DNA of 64,000 bases from Paraglaciecola psychrophila 170 (lineage in GTDB: Bacteria; Pseudomonadota; Gammaproteobacteria; Enterobacterales; Alteromonadaceae): assembly GCF_000347635.1 (NCBI RefSeq), contig NC_020514.1, positions 682,001-746,000 on the forward strand, given 5' to 3'. How positions within the stretch are numbered: the first letter of the stretch is position 1; every line of letters begins with the position of its first letter. Of this stretch, positions 38,149-47,564 are shown one piece after another. The translations under genes and the position numbers were made by a program. Under the pieces are notes generated by a model. That model did no database searches. It saw only the letters and a list, made by a program, of their open reading frames with translations, and had not been told where the DNA came from.

Positions 38149-38947
38149 TGTAGTCTCTCAAGCCTTTGTTAATTATGTCAGGGTGAGTCATATGCAAGCA
38201 ATGACCTTCCGCTTCTACAATTTGTAATTCTGCTTTTGGTAATTGCTGAGCCATATAACTACCCACATCAGTAGAGGCTAGAGCATCATGACTACTTTGA
38301 AAGATCTTTACTGGGTGTTTAGCATCTTTTAATAAGTGACGATAATCGGAGAAGAACGTCGCTTTGGCAAAAGCTTTGGCTACAATAGGATCAGTAGAGC
38401 AAAAGCTGCCTGACAACTCACCTACTAACTTTTCAGAATTATCGGATCCTATGACAAGAGGAGCAAGATAATTCGCCCAACCTATATAATTTTTATCCAT
38501 TAAGTCGATCAGTTCTTCTAAATCAACTTTTTCAAATCCACCAATATATTCAGGTTTAAAATTTAAGAAACATGGAGAAGGGCAAATCATAATCAATTTG
38601 TGAAAAACTTTTGGTTTCTGGATTGAAGCTATAAGACCGGTCATGCTACTGACCGAGTTACCCACGAAGATGACATCCTGCAAATCTAGGGCTTCACAAA
38701 TATCCAAAATATCTTGTGCATAACCTTCCAGTGAGCTGTAGCGTGCTTGATCATAATGGGATATATCGGACTTACCTGAACCCACGTAATCAAATAACAA
38801 CACTTTATAGTAAGGCGTGAGTGCAGGTAACATAAAGCGCCACATATTTTGATCACAGCCAAAACCATGTGCTAGGAGCAACGTCTTTTGGCCCGAACCT
38901 AAAATAGTCACATTGTTTCTTTTGATGATTTTATCGGCAAATGGCAT
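38141..38947 (-). CDS. RsbQ-like alpha/beta hydrolase
   Basis: A 268-residue hydrolase of the RsbQ/D14/KAI2 type. The nucleophile is Ser98 (VGNSVSSM), the acid Asp221 (SHDALAS) and the base His249 (AEGHCLHMTHP), each two positions later than in Bacillus RsbQ (96, 219, 247). The oxyanion region LAHGFGCDQNMW also matches RsbQ. RsbQ makes or hands over a small hydrophobic molecule that activates the PAS domain of its partner. Here the partner, overlapping by 8 bp, is a PAS-GGDEF protein rather than a PP2C phosphatase. GAGGA lies 7 bases before the ATG. Confidence 0.9.
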   Translation of the reverse strand: MPFADKIIKRNNVTILGSGQKTLLLAHGFGCDQNMWRFMLPALTPYYKVLLFDYVGSGKSDISHYDQARYSSLEGYAQDILDICEALDLQDVIFVGNSVSSMTGLIASIQKPKVFHKLIMICPSPCFLNFKPEYIGGFEKVDLEELIDLMDKNYIGWANYLAPLVIGSDNSEKLVGELSGSFCSTDPIVAKAFAKATFFSDYRHLLKDAKHPVKIFQSSHDALASTDVGSYMAQQLPKAELQIVEAEGHCLHMTHPDIINKGLRDYID

Positions 38948-38998
38948 GAAGTGTCCTCATGTTTTCGTATAGGAGTTCGTAACTTTAATAGACATTTA

Positions 38999-39415
38999 TT
39001 AGAGATAAATCATTTTGTCTCGAGTGTGTATTATCACCGCCAATACCTTATTTTGAACAGAGTGAGGAATATCTGCTTTTGTCATTGCATTAATAAACAA
39101 GTCAACACTATGATTAAACTCTGCTTCGGTAATATTCATTCCAGCATGAACCTGTTGCATACTATCACCGCTGTATTTACAAGGACCGCCTGTCAGCATG
39201 CAGATATGTTCGCTGAGTTTTTCACGGAAACGTTCGATATTTGAGTCTTTAAAAAACGTAAACAACACCGCATCAAATTCAATTTCAGTAATAAAGTTAT
39301 CGACTACTTCTTCAATTTTAGGTCGTCCACCTAGTTGCTGGTAAATATTTACTTGGGTAGTGGTGCAAGCACTAAAAAAAATCCAACCGAAACACATTAT
39401 TAAAATATTTTTCAT
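38999..39415 (-). CDS. Group 1 truncated hemoglobin, exported as a lipoprotein
   Basis: A 138-residue truncated globin preceded by a lipoprotein signal: MKNILIMCFGWIFFSAC, with Cys17 as the lipidation site. The TrHb1 features follow: YQQLGGRPKIEEVVDNF at the start, FREKLSEHICMLTGGPCKY with the GGP turn, and the proximal heme His in MQQVHAGM. Most truncated globins are cytoplasmic, so a membrane-anchored form in the periplasm is notable. It lies 4 bp after the DUF3034 gene and ends the cupredoxin/EAL operon. O2 or NO chemistry at the envelope is a reasonable inference. Confidence 0.87.
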   Translation of the reverse strand: MKNILIMCFGWIFFSACTTTQVNIYQQLGGRPKIEEVVDNFITEIEFDAVLFTFFKDSNIERFREKLSEHICMLTGGPCKYSGDSMQQVHAGMNITEAEFNHSVDLFINAMTKADIPHSVQNKVLAVIIHTRDKMIYL

Positions 39416-39419
39416 GTTG

Positions 39420-40265
39420 TTACCAAAGTTGTCCGTTGAGAGAGAGGTATAACCCTTTTTGCTGCTGCGCAGCTGCAATACTGCCTAGTTCAGCCCATGC
39501 TAAGGTAATACTTAGGTTTTTGTTTGGAATATAACTGACAAATATATCAAACCAGTCATCTTCACCTAAGTCTAGATTGTCCGGTTTTTGTCGATATTCA
39601 ACACCCACCACAAGATGCCTACTGAACAAAACACCAGCCGATGCTTCTGCCATTATTTGATAACTATCATTGTTGGTACCACCAAAACCCAGCAAACCTA
39701 GTTGGTTCGCTTTAGTAGCTCTAGCCGTGACGGTCCAAACGGTATTAAAGCCGGCTAAAGCCCCTAAATGAATTTTGCTGGCCGCTAAATAGATATCATT
39801 ACCACTGCTGGTGTCTGCTGCACCCAAGGCAGCTGCAATGCTGCCATCGTCTAAATTCTTATGTTGAAACCCAACACTCACTTGAGGCCATATTGAATAA
39901 ATTACATCGCCATAAAGTCGATATTTAAGCCCATATATATTTTGTTTGATTTCACCGCCGAGTGTTTTTAAATCAATTCTGTGTTGCGCCACACTGACTT
40001 CCAAACGGTCGTAAAAAGAGGCACTGACTCCCATTACGTTTAAACGATAGTCATCAACGTCTACTTGAGTGGTAAAAGCATTCACTGATATCTCTTGTTG
40101 GCTATCATATCCTGCGAGTGTGGCCCAAGGCACGATACCGCCGCCGCCACTTCCTTCAATCTGATTAAGACCTGCAGTACCAATTAATTTACCATCACCC
40201 GCCTGGACAATAATAGATACTAAGCTCAGAAAAAATAGCCAAGACTTACGCCATGAAGAATGCAT
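39420..40265 (-). CDS. DUF3034 family protein, probable outer-membrane barrel
   Basis: A 281-residue exported protein. The signal peptide (KSWLFFLSLVSIIVQAGDG) is followed by the DUF3034 opening LIGTAGLNQIEGSGGGGIVPWATLAGY and many amphipathic strands ending in LYLSLNGQLW, which suggests a beta-barrel. No biochemical role is known. AGAGGT lies about 6 bases before the ATG at 40265. It is wedged between the EAL gene (14 bp) and the globin lipoprotein gene (4 bp), so it shares their transcript. Confidence 0.85.
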   Translation of the reverse strand: MHSSWRKSWLFFLSLVSIIVQAGDGKLIGTAGLNQIEGSGGGGIVPWATLAGYDSQQEISVNAFTTQVDVDDYRLNVMGVSASFYDRLEVSVAQHRIDLKTLGGEIKQNIYGLKYRLYGDVIYSIWPQVSVGFQHKNLDDGSIAAALGAADTSSGNDIYLAASKIHLGALAGFNTVWTVTARATKANQLGLLGFGGTNNDSYQIMAEASAGVLFSRHLVVGVEYRQKPDNLDLGEDDWFDIFVSYIPNKNLSITLAWAELGSIAAAQQQKGLYLSLNGQLW

Positions 40266-40279
40266 GTTATTACCTCTTT

Positions 40280-42636
40280 CTAAAGCCATTTTGTGTTTCG
40301 ATTATCGTTGAACCAAGTAATGAGGTTATCAGCAGTTGTAGGTTTACAAATGTAATAACCTTGAGCCAACTCACAGCCCCAATCAGCTAAAAGTTTTAAG
40401 GCTTCGAGGTTTTCTACGCCTTCTGCCACTACATTCATATCAAAACTATGCGCCAAGCTAATCACTGTTTTGACAATTTTTTGGTCTCCATCTTGTTGGT
40501 GTAATTTCAACACGAAACTTTTGTCTACCTTTAAGGTGTTAACAGGTAAGTTTTGCAGATAGGCCATAGAAGAATATCCAGTGCCAAAGTCATCAATGGC
40601 AATTTCAAACCCTTCATTTCTAAATGCTTTTAGATGAGTAACTGCTTTGTCATGGTCTCTAACCAAATCACCTTCGGTTATTTCAAATGATAAACATTCG
40701 GCATGTAAATTTTTCGCTTTGAGTAATGCTAATACTTTGGGCAATAGTGCTGGATTCATAATGTCTTTTGCCGAAAGATTAATGGCAACCGATACATCAA
40801 TGTTTACTTCTTTAAATCTAGCCGCGTCATCGATGGCTTTATTAATAACCCAGCTAGTGATGCTTTCGATAAAACCAGCTTGTTCAGCAACCGCAATAAA
40901 GTCTTCTGGTGAAACAAACCCCAAACGCGCGTTGGTCCATCTTATTAATGCTTCAACATGGGTGACTTTGCCATTTTTCAAATCTAATTTGGGTTGGTAG
41001 TTAAGACTCAATTCCTCTCTAGCATGTTCTAGGGTGTTTTTAAGTTCGGTAATAATAGACAGGCGTCTTGAGTAGCGCTCTTCGAGTTCAGAGTTGAAGG
41101 GCAATACAAATTGTCGGGTAATTTGGGCTTCGTCTAACACTATGTTCAGTCGCTTAAAGACTTCTTCGGGGGTAGTGGCATCTTTAGGGCAATATATTAG
41201 GCCCATAGCAACTTTGATATTTATGACGACACCCCCAGTATCAATCGGCGCTTCTAAGGCTGATTTTAATGAATGAATGAATTCTGTTGTTGGTAAACTC
41301 TCGGGTAGCCAAAGTAGTTCACCACCGGTAAGTCTAGCTGCTACACCTTCGAATTTTGATAAACGAAGTGCCAACTCTTTTAAACAAAGGTCGCCGTTAT
41401 GGTATCCAAAGATATCGTTAACACCTCTAAAACCAAAAATATTGATGCCTAAAGCTAAGAAGGGAGCGTCTTCAGAAAATTTATTATTGAGAAATGTTTC
41501 AACATAATGTCGATTATAAAGTGAGGTTAATATATCGTGTCTGGCCTGAAAGATAATGTCTTGCTCACGAGACTGAATGTTGGTCTGCATCAAGGTAAAT
41601 ACTTCAGATAACAGGTTCACCTCCTTAGTATTGGACGGAACCGCAGCGTCTTTGGTGTAATCACCTACTGCTATTCTTTTAGCGTTAGCTGCTAAAACTG
41701 TTAATGGCTGCGATATTTTTTTGAAAATAGTGCGGCAAGCAAGGTCGCTAATAAAATAGCTAAAATACATATGGCGATGATACCAAATTGCAATGCGCTG
41801 AAATCTGCGAATAACTGTTGCGCATTTTCAGACAAGGTAATCACTGTTAGACTGCCTAAATCATCAGCTAGAGTAAATTGTTGAGAAATGTACGGTGTGT
41901 CTTTTGTAATGGTGATAGACAGCCAAGAGGGGCGCTGATTGATTTTAGCCAAAGCAGAGCTAACGGCGGCTTCTGGCAAAGTACTGATTCTATAAACCTC
42001 TGTTTCACCATTGAAGACTTGTAATGTTGTCTCGAGTTGGGTCATTTTGTTTAACTGGGTGAGGATAGAATTGTCTAACTTGAAACCAACTAGTGCTATA
42101 GCGATAGGCGTTGGGGCATTAATGGTCAGCATAATGACTTGGTACAGCTGATTATCCAGCATCATCAGTGAAGCATAACTCCGTTGTTGAATGACGTTGC
42201 CTATAACAGCAGGATATGGAAAGGGTTGTTGCATTTTCAGCACCGCTGGTGCGCTAGTAATTGTATCGCCAGTCAACGAAACTAAGGCCATCAGATCCGC
42301 TTTGATGCGTTGTCCTTGGTTATACAGAGCGCTATCAATGGTGCCCTTATCGCCAGAAGCAACGGCTTGCTTAAAACCAAAGTCGGCAGTTAACACATTG
42401 GCTGTGGTATTTAACAAGTCTTCGCGGCTTTGTAACACCCTTTGTAATACATTTTCAGCAATCAACAAATCTCGGTCTAGTCGATTTTGGGTTTGCTCAC
42501 TCGTTGCCATCCATACATTGACAAAAATGGTAATGGCAGTCAGCACAACTAGGCCAACTATTAGTCTAAATATGCTTTGATTCAGAGGTTTTTTGAGCCA
42601 ACTATTGGTTTCCTTTGCTGAATTTTTCAGAGCCAA
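40280..42636 (-). CDS. Membrane sensor c-di-GMP protein (periplasmic sensor-HAMP-degenerate GGDEF-EAL), frame-broken
   Basis: One gene in two frames. From 42636: membrane helix (about 23-45), an extracytoplasmic sensor of about 220 residues, second helix (LQFGIIAICILAILLATLLA). The frame breaks at the T7 run at 41716-41722. One more base joins it to the HAMP segment (KKISQPLTVLAANAKRIA). A GGDEF-like domain follows whose signature is degenerate (RLTGGELLWLP), so no cyclase activity is expected. The EAL domain is intact: HVEALIRW, AINLSAKD, FEITEGD, DDFGTGYSS, KVDKSF and AEGVEN. It is therefore probably a phosphodiesterase or c-di-GMP receptor controlled by a periplasmic signal. Overlaps the cupredoxin gene by 35 bp. 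Confidence 0.9.
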
Positions 42637-43279
42637 ATTTGCTTTTAACTGGAGCTATTACATCAGTCAACAAAGTCAATGTTATGAGAATGGGCTGTTC
42701 TGAATCAGATGCACCTAGCTGTACGTCTTTTCTTTCAATTTTATTGACAGATAATCTTGAATGCCATAATTTAACGTTTAGCTCGGCACTGGGTAATTCA
42801 GCAATGCCTTGGTCATTAGTTATAACGGTATATTCATTGTCAGCTACATAAATATACCCCACCATCTGATCATGAATATTACAGCCAAGCACAACAATGC
42901 CGGTTTGATCAAATGTGAGTTGTTTTGATTCGCCACCTTTAAACATTTTAAATTCAAAAGACTTCGGCTTAGAAAAACTATAAAGGTGGTGGCGAATATC
43001 GTCACTATTTGGAAAAGAAACAGTTTGGTTTTTCTGTACTACCAGCACCAGAGGAGCAAACTGTTTATCGATTTGATCCATTATCACAACGCTGGGTTTA
43101 ACGTTAAAAGCTTCTGATGTTGTGAAGCTAATCACTACATTTTCTATAGGGTTACCAAACTGGTCACTAATTTGTACCGATTCAGCTAATGCAAATGGGC
43201 ATATAAACGTTATAAAGATACAAGCCCATAAATTGTTTACCCTCTTAATAAACATAAGACCAGATGTGTTGATTTTCAT
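42602..43279 (-). CDS. Periplasmic cupredoxin-domain protein (annotated in relatives as methylamine utilization protein)
   Basis: A 225-residue exported protein with signal sequence ACIFITFICPFALA. The middle is a plastocyanin-like fold: PLVLVVQKNQTVSFPNSD, then His ligands in IRHHLYSFSK, then GCNIHDQMVGYIYV holding the Cys, His and Met of a type 1 copper site. The C-terminal 80 residues form a carboxypeptidase-regulatory-like beta domain (NDQGIAELPS). No methylamine genes are nearby, so that name is misleading. It heads the operon with the sensor EAL protein and is a candidate redox input for it. Start chosen at ATG 43279. Confidence 0.85.
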   Translation of the reverse strand: MKINTSGLMFIKRVNNLWACIFITFICPFALAESVQISDQFGNPIENVVISFTTSEAFNVKPSVVIMDQIDKQFAPLVLVVQKNQTVSFPNSDDIRHHLYSFSKPKSFEFKMFKGGESKQLTFDQTGIVVLGCNIHDQMVGYIYVADNEYTVITNDQGIAELPSAELNVKLWHSRLSVNKIERKDVQLGASDSEQPILITLTLLTDVIAPVKSKFGSEKFSKGNQ

Positions 43280-43407
43280 ACTACTCAATTCTTGTTGTTG
43301 TCTTCATTACATAGGACTTGTGAACTTGCACAAATATTTCAATATATTTAACTTAACAGAGTTTGATTCTTGGGTACTTTGTGACCTAGCTAAACATTCC
43401 AATCTGA

Positions 43408-43932
43408 CTAATGCCAAATAAAACGTAGTTGATTCAAGAATATTTCAATTTGGTCAGCAGGCCGTCTAGGTGAAAGTGTGTTTATTTCAGTTAGATTAAA
43501 CAACACAATATTGTCAAAATCATTGATAAGGCTTTGTTTAATCATTTTTATTGTTGGTTGCGAGTCGGAATAAGAATCATGTTCAATTTTAAAACTATCT
43601 AGCAGCAGCTTTTCAAACTGATATGACTCTGAAAATTGGTCGTATTGCATAACACCAGTAAACACTAGCTTCGCGATTAAAATCTGTTGTGCACTATTAG
43701 CCGTTACTGTCATTCGTAATTTAATCGATTGATCCAGTGTATCTATGCGGATCTTTGCATCAGAAAAAGTGGCCTCGGTACCTTGAAATGACTTATCAAT
43801 AGGAAACTGCAGTGCTAAATATCGGTCAATCGTTTTAGCTTTTACAAGTTGAAAGGATTTTTCCACTTGAGAAAAAGCTGGTGGGTTGAACATACTGCAA
43901 AGTCCAAGTACCAAAATCATCTGTTTTATCAC
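43408..43932 (-). CDS. DUF1439-like exported protein
   Basis: About 174 residues with a hydrophobic N-terminus (MILVLGLCSMFNPPAFS) and a strand-rich mature part that resembles DUF1439/YceB proteins of the lipid-binding TULIP-like type (TIDRYLALQFPIDKSFQG, ATFSDAKIRI). There is no lipobox Cys at the usual place. The GTG at 43932 has GGGAG 8 bases upstream; the frame extends to 43974, overlapping the ZntB gene. Family assignment is moderate, function unknown. 128 bp from the cupredoxin operon. Confidence 0.6.
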   Translation of the reverse strand: MIKQMILVLGLCSMFNPPAFSQVEKSFQLVKAKTIDRYLALQFPIDKSFQGTEATFSDAKIRIDTLDQSIKLRMTVTANSAQQILIAKLVFTGVMQYDQFSESYQFEKLLLDSFKIEHDSYSDSQPTIKMIKQSLINDFDNIVLFNLTEINTLSPRRPADQIEIFLNQLRFIWH

Positions 43933-43955
43933 ACGCTTTGCTCCCAATAAAATAC

Positions 43956-44909
43956 TTAAAACCACTTTTTCCATAACATGCTTATCAGCAATATTATGGC
44001 TACGGTAAGCATAGCCATTGCCAAATAGAAAAAAGCATTAGGCTCTTCAGTACCGGGTAATCCAGCCACATTCATTCCAAATACCCCAGTTAAAAAGGAT
44101 AAAGGTAAAAATATTGCTGTAACCAAGGAAAGCACATACATGCGCATCCCTTGTTGTTCAGCAATACGATTGCGTAGTTCATCTTGTAAAACCATAGCAC
44201 GCTCTTTAGCTAGCTCTAAATCTTCGACGTAGCGAGTCATACGGTCAGTCTGGTCTCGCAACTCAAAGGCTTGTTGTTGGTTTAGTGATTTATTAAAGCG
44301 ATAAATGGCGTCAAGTGCATCTCGTTGTGGCGTTAAATAGCGGCGTATTGCAGCGGCTTGTCTGCGTACCATTGACAGCTTAATTCTGTCTTGTTTTTCA
44401 GACTTGTCTAAGGCTTCAAACTCCGTTAGTTCTTCATCCAATACATCCACTGTCTCGCTGATTCTATCGGCAATTTTAGTGATGATTTTTAAGGTTAAGT
44501 CCATTGGCGAGCTAGGAATAGTGCCATTTTCTAGTTCTTGTTTTACGTCTTGTAGCGACAGTAATTTGCGATCTTTTCGTCTAGCAGAAATCACCATATT
44601 ATCGCTGACCCATAATCGCAACGACACCATATCTTCAGGGGCCGCATCAGGATTACGATTAATGCCACGAAGATACACCAACATTCCATCACCTAACTGC
44701 ATTGCTTTAGGGCGCGTTTCAGTTGTACACAGCGCGTCTATAATTTCATTTTTTAAACCTAAATAGTGTAAACACTCTTTAGAGTCTGGTGCATCCGCTT
44801 GAATATGAAACCATGTAAAGCCAGAAACAACCGTCGTGTCATAATGATGCTCATTTGTGGGTGAAATAATCGTTACGCTGTTGACTATATTCAATGCATG
44901 TGAATACAC
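43956..44909 (-). CDS. zntB: CorA/ZntB family metal ion transporter
   Basis: A 317-residue inner-membrane protein. The large N-terminal cytoplasmic domain is followed by the long stalk helix (about 140-255) and two membrane helices at the C-terminus. The signature FGMNVAGLPG closes the first helix. ZntB of enteric bacteria moves Zn; members of the wider family move Mg or Co, so the ion is not certain. It starts with GTG 44909. The next gene begins inside or close to its 3' end. It follows a minus-strand MlaC gene by 69 bp. Confidence 0.9.
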   Translation of the reverse strand: MYSHALNIVNSVTIISPTNEHHYDTTVVSGFTWFHIQADAPDSKECLHYLGLKNEIIDALCTTETRPKAMQLGDGMLVYLRGINRNPDAAPEDMVSLRLWVSDNMVISARRKDRKLLSLQDVKQELENGTIPSSPMDLTLKIITKIADRISETVDVLDEELTEFEALDKSEKQDRIKLSMVRRQAAAIRRYLTPQRDALDAIYRFNKSLNQQQAFELRDQTDRMTRYVEDLELAKERAMVLQDELRNRIAEQQGMRMYVLSLVTAIFLPLSFLTGVFGMNVAGLPGTEEPNAFFYLAMAMLTVAIILLISMLWKKWF

Positions 44910-44978
44910 AATATTGAATAATGTTCCGAGGGTGACTCTACCACCTCAGTAAATATTCAGAGAGGTGTTTAACTGTGA

Positions 44979-45599
44979 TTACTTAGCTGCTTTAGAATGT
45001 TTCACACTTTTTTCTTGCATGAATTCTATAACAGAATCAATACCTTTTTGCCTGATCATTGGCGCAAATTCAGCCCGCTTTGACTGTACCATGCTTATTC
45101 CTTCAGCCACTAGGTCAAACGCTTTCCATTGGTTGTCTTTATTACGACGTACTTGGAAAGTAATATTGATATCTGGTTTGCCCGTTTCCTTGATAAGTGC
45201 TTTTACAGATACAGTTTTTTTACTCTCAGTAGGTCTAGATGGCTCAAATTCAACAACTTGGTTGGTGTAACTACTTAACGAATTGGAGTAAGTGGTCAAC
45301 AAGTACAATCTAAATTGCTCAAAAAACAGCTCTAACTTTTCACGGGGGATATCTTTTGCTTGAGTACCCAAAACACTAAGAGCTGCATAAACATGATCGA
45401 CATTGGGCATTAACTGTTGTTCTACAATTTGTTTCAAGGCTCGAGGATCATTTTTTATTATGACTTGCTCTTGTTTCATCTTAGCGAAAGTGGCAGATGC
45501 AACGTCTTTAACAAACACATAAGGATCGTCCGATTGTATTCCTAAAGCATTAAAACTAATCGTTAGCATCAACATAACTAGTTTTATTGATTTTAACAT
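44979..45599 (-). CDS. MlaC/Ttg2D-like periplasmic phospholipid-binding protein (copy 2)
   Basis: A 206-residue paralogue of the protein at 17357-18016. After a signal peptide ending near NALG it has the same framework: DVASATFAKMKQEQ, EQQLMPNVDHVYAAL, VLGTQAKDIP, DLVAEGISMVQSKRAEFAPM and IRQKGIDSVI. No mlaFED genes are adjacent. GGAG lies 9 bases before the ATG at 45599. Two orphan MlaC copies in one 30-kb span, next to lipid-active PagL and PldA genes, suggest layered control of outer-membrane lipids; that is inference. Confidence 0.9.
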   Translation of the reverse strand: MLKSIKLVMLMLTISFNALGIQSDDPYVFVKDVASATFAKMKQEQVIIKNDPRALKQIVEQQLMPNVDHVYAALSVLGTQAKDIPREKLELFFEQFRLYLLTTYSNSLSSYTNQVVEFEPSRPTESKKTVSVKALIKETGKPDINITFQVRRNKDNQWKAFDLVAEGISMVQSKRAEFAPMIRQKGIDSVIEFMQEKSVKHSKAAK

Positions 45600-45717
45600 T
45601 GGGTAAATCTCCAAGGGTATGCCCTAGTATTTATATTGCCCAACATTATACTATTGGTTTGTTCTGACTAGTATCTAAATGAGAAAGAATTGTTCCTTCA
45701 ATTAATGAGAAAAAACA

Positions 45718-46155
45718 TTGGCTGTAATTAATCTAAGTAAAAAAAATAATTTTAGTAGTTTGGTGTATTGGTTTCTGGCCTTTATCTGTTTTGCATTAGG
45801 TCTTTATTTGACTAATCTTGTTTGGTTGCAAGCTGAATGGTTTTCTCGGTCTGGATGTCTTGTAGTTGTGCTGGGCGTATGGTCCAGTATTGGTGTCGTT
45901 TTGCATGAGAAGCTTATATCTCGTCGAGCAAGTTGGATACGTAATAAAGAACTAAGACAATTGAAAGCCAAACAACTAGGTGATTCAGAGATTGCGCTAG
46001 GCATAGATCAGGTGAATGCAGATCACGATCAACGACTTAACTTAGCCATGCAGGACTTGCGCATGTCTGTGGGGGTGCTAGAAATTTCTTTGTTAATAAG
46101 CGGCACCCTAGTTTGGGGGTTTGGTGACTTGATGGTGCAGGCTATCGTCCTGTAA
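45718..46155 (+). CDS. Hypothetical membrane protein
   Basis: Not recognised. About 145 residues with membrane helices at 15-35, 44-62 and 118-142, and a charged, helical middle (RNKELRQLKAKQLG). The current start is a TTG at 45718. If the A6 run just upstream were one base shorter, an ATG at 45703 would open the frame as MRKTLAVINLSKK, so the N-terminus is uncertain. Confidence 0.6.
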   Translation: MAVINLSKKNNFSSLVYWFLAFICFALGLYLTNLVWLQAEWFSRSGCLVVVLGVWSSIGVVLHEKLISRRASWIRNKELRQLKAKQLGDSEIALGIDQVNADHDQRLNLAMQDLRMSVGVLEISLLISGTLVWGFGDLMVQAIVL

Positions 46156-46365
46156 AACGTTAAGTCAAAAACATATAAGTAGCATTTTTTCTTTTCGTCA
46201 TTACATTTCAGCCGTTGCATAAAAAATGAACCATATTCCTACTCACTTTGAAAATTTTCCACGTATGTATGTAAAACAATGACTTATGTTTTATCTTGTT
46301 TGGAATAAATGTCGATAATGTAGTTCGAACCAACTATGTACTTAAACAAACGAGAGGGAATTATT

Positions 46366-46463
46366 ATGTTGAAGTGGGCACTAACATTTATATTATTGCT
46401 GCGGTATTTGGTTTTTCCGATATGGTCAAAATTATATTAAAAGAACCAGAAAAACCACAATAA
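46366..46463 (+). pseudogene. DUF1328-like small membrane protein, frame-broken
   Basis: A GAGAGGGAA ribosome site precedes an ATG that opens MLKWALTF, the exact start of DUF1328 (YtjA) proteins. The frame then goes out within a few codons. In the next frame IIAAVFGFSDMVKIILKEPEKPQ continues to a TAA at 46463. The typical protein is about 55 residues with two small hydrophobic helices, so the middle is also shortened. A degraded copy is the best reading. Confidence 0.6.
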
Positions 46464-46543
46464 ACTTAGAATGCTTATTTTTTATGTATCACTACAGAAT
46501 GTTTCAGTGTTAGTTGCTGCGGGTAATTGGCTGAAGGTAGTTC

Positions 46544-46981
46544 TTAAGATTTTTCTGGTTTATAGATTATCACCCGAGTATAGCCTTCTACCCATTGGTA
46601 ACGATCAATCTGAAGCGCAAAAATAACTATGCTGGGCTCTGATAATAGTTGTTTCAGGGTTGCATTGCGTTGCAGCAACAAGCGCTGCGCTGATCGAGCA
46701 GACTCACCTGTTAGTTCGTGGGCCCTGCCAAAGCCACTCATGGCTAAGCCAGCGACATGATCGTCATTCTTGCCTGTGCGATTATCCCAAAGACAGGTCA
46801 CATTGGGGTTAGCACGCATGTTTTTTACTTTTTGGGTGTTTTCGAGCGATGCCAGGTAGATTTCATCCAAATCTGTTGAGATAGCATAGGCCATTAGATG
46901 TAACGCTAGCTCTTTATCCCCGAGGGTGGCGAGTACGCACTGGGCTTGCTGATTTAACAGAGAGGCTACGGTATTTTTCAT
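46544..46981 (-). CDS. Pyridoxamine 5'-phosphate oxidase-family protein
   Basis: A 145-residue protein with the split-barrel FMN-binding fold of the PNPOx-like family. Visible features are VLATLGDKELALHLMAYAIS near the start, IYLASLENTQKVKNMRANPNVTCLWDN, and the closing strand DRYQWVEGYTRVIIYKP. The length and lack of the pyridoxal-specific motifs argue against PdxH itself; relatives bind FMN, F420 or heme. The ATG at 46981 was preferred to a TTG codon before it. Confidence 0.82.
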   Translation of the reverse strand: MKNTVASLLNQQAQCVLATLGDKELALHLMAYAISTDLDEIYLASLENTQKVKNMRANPNVTCLWDNRTGKNDDHVAGLAMSGFGRAHELTGESARSAQRLLLQRNATLKQLLSEPSIVIFALQIDRYQWVEGYTRVIIYKPEKS

Positions 46982-47564
46982 CAAATAATATCCATTTATG
47001 GAGCTAAATACTGAGACAGAATAGTTAGTCAGTCCATATAATTTTTTTAGTTAATTAACATTGAGCCGCCAATAAGATAGTTGCGCCCAATGATGAAGAC
47101 TCGTTCAGTTTTTGATATCAGAGCAGTCTAACGTGACTATTAGGGGGAGATACCAAAGTGAGTGTGTTGCTATGTAGCAATATTGCATCAAGCCCTATCA
47201 AAAAGTTAACACTGTTGCGAGTAAGATGTAATTTACTAAATAATGCCTGTTTATTTAGCGGTTTAATGTCTTCGGGCTACGAGTCACTATCAAGCGAACT
47301 AGCTTACCATCGACAAGCTTATTTCGGAAGTGCACCGCAAACCCTGAGCCGATAATAATGGATGTCAGTTGATGTAAACTATTATCTAAAGAAACACCTT
47401 AAATGTTTAAATTCTACGAATGGTATTCCAACCTAGAGCGTTCTGGTGACAGAAAGGTAAGCAGGCTAGCAGCAAACTGATCTCCAAGCTCTATCATAGC
47501 GTAACTGCCTATAACAAAGTCTGTAAATTATCGAGTTAACAGACCCAAAATATAAGGTGTTTTT
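46982..47564. other. Intergenic region
   Basis: About 580 bp. An open frame at 47158-47355 and a 25-codon frame starting at ATG 47404 exist, but neither has a family match I recognise. The second could be a small protein or a gene remnant. Confidence 0.35.

Noticed and set aside
47158..47355. 65-codon frame with GTG start
   Set aside because: The preceding sequence GGGGGAGATACCAAA is a fair ribosome site, but the protein resembles nothing and is not obviously coding; left as uncertain.
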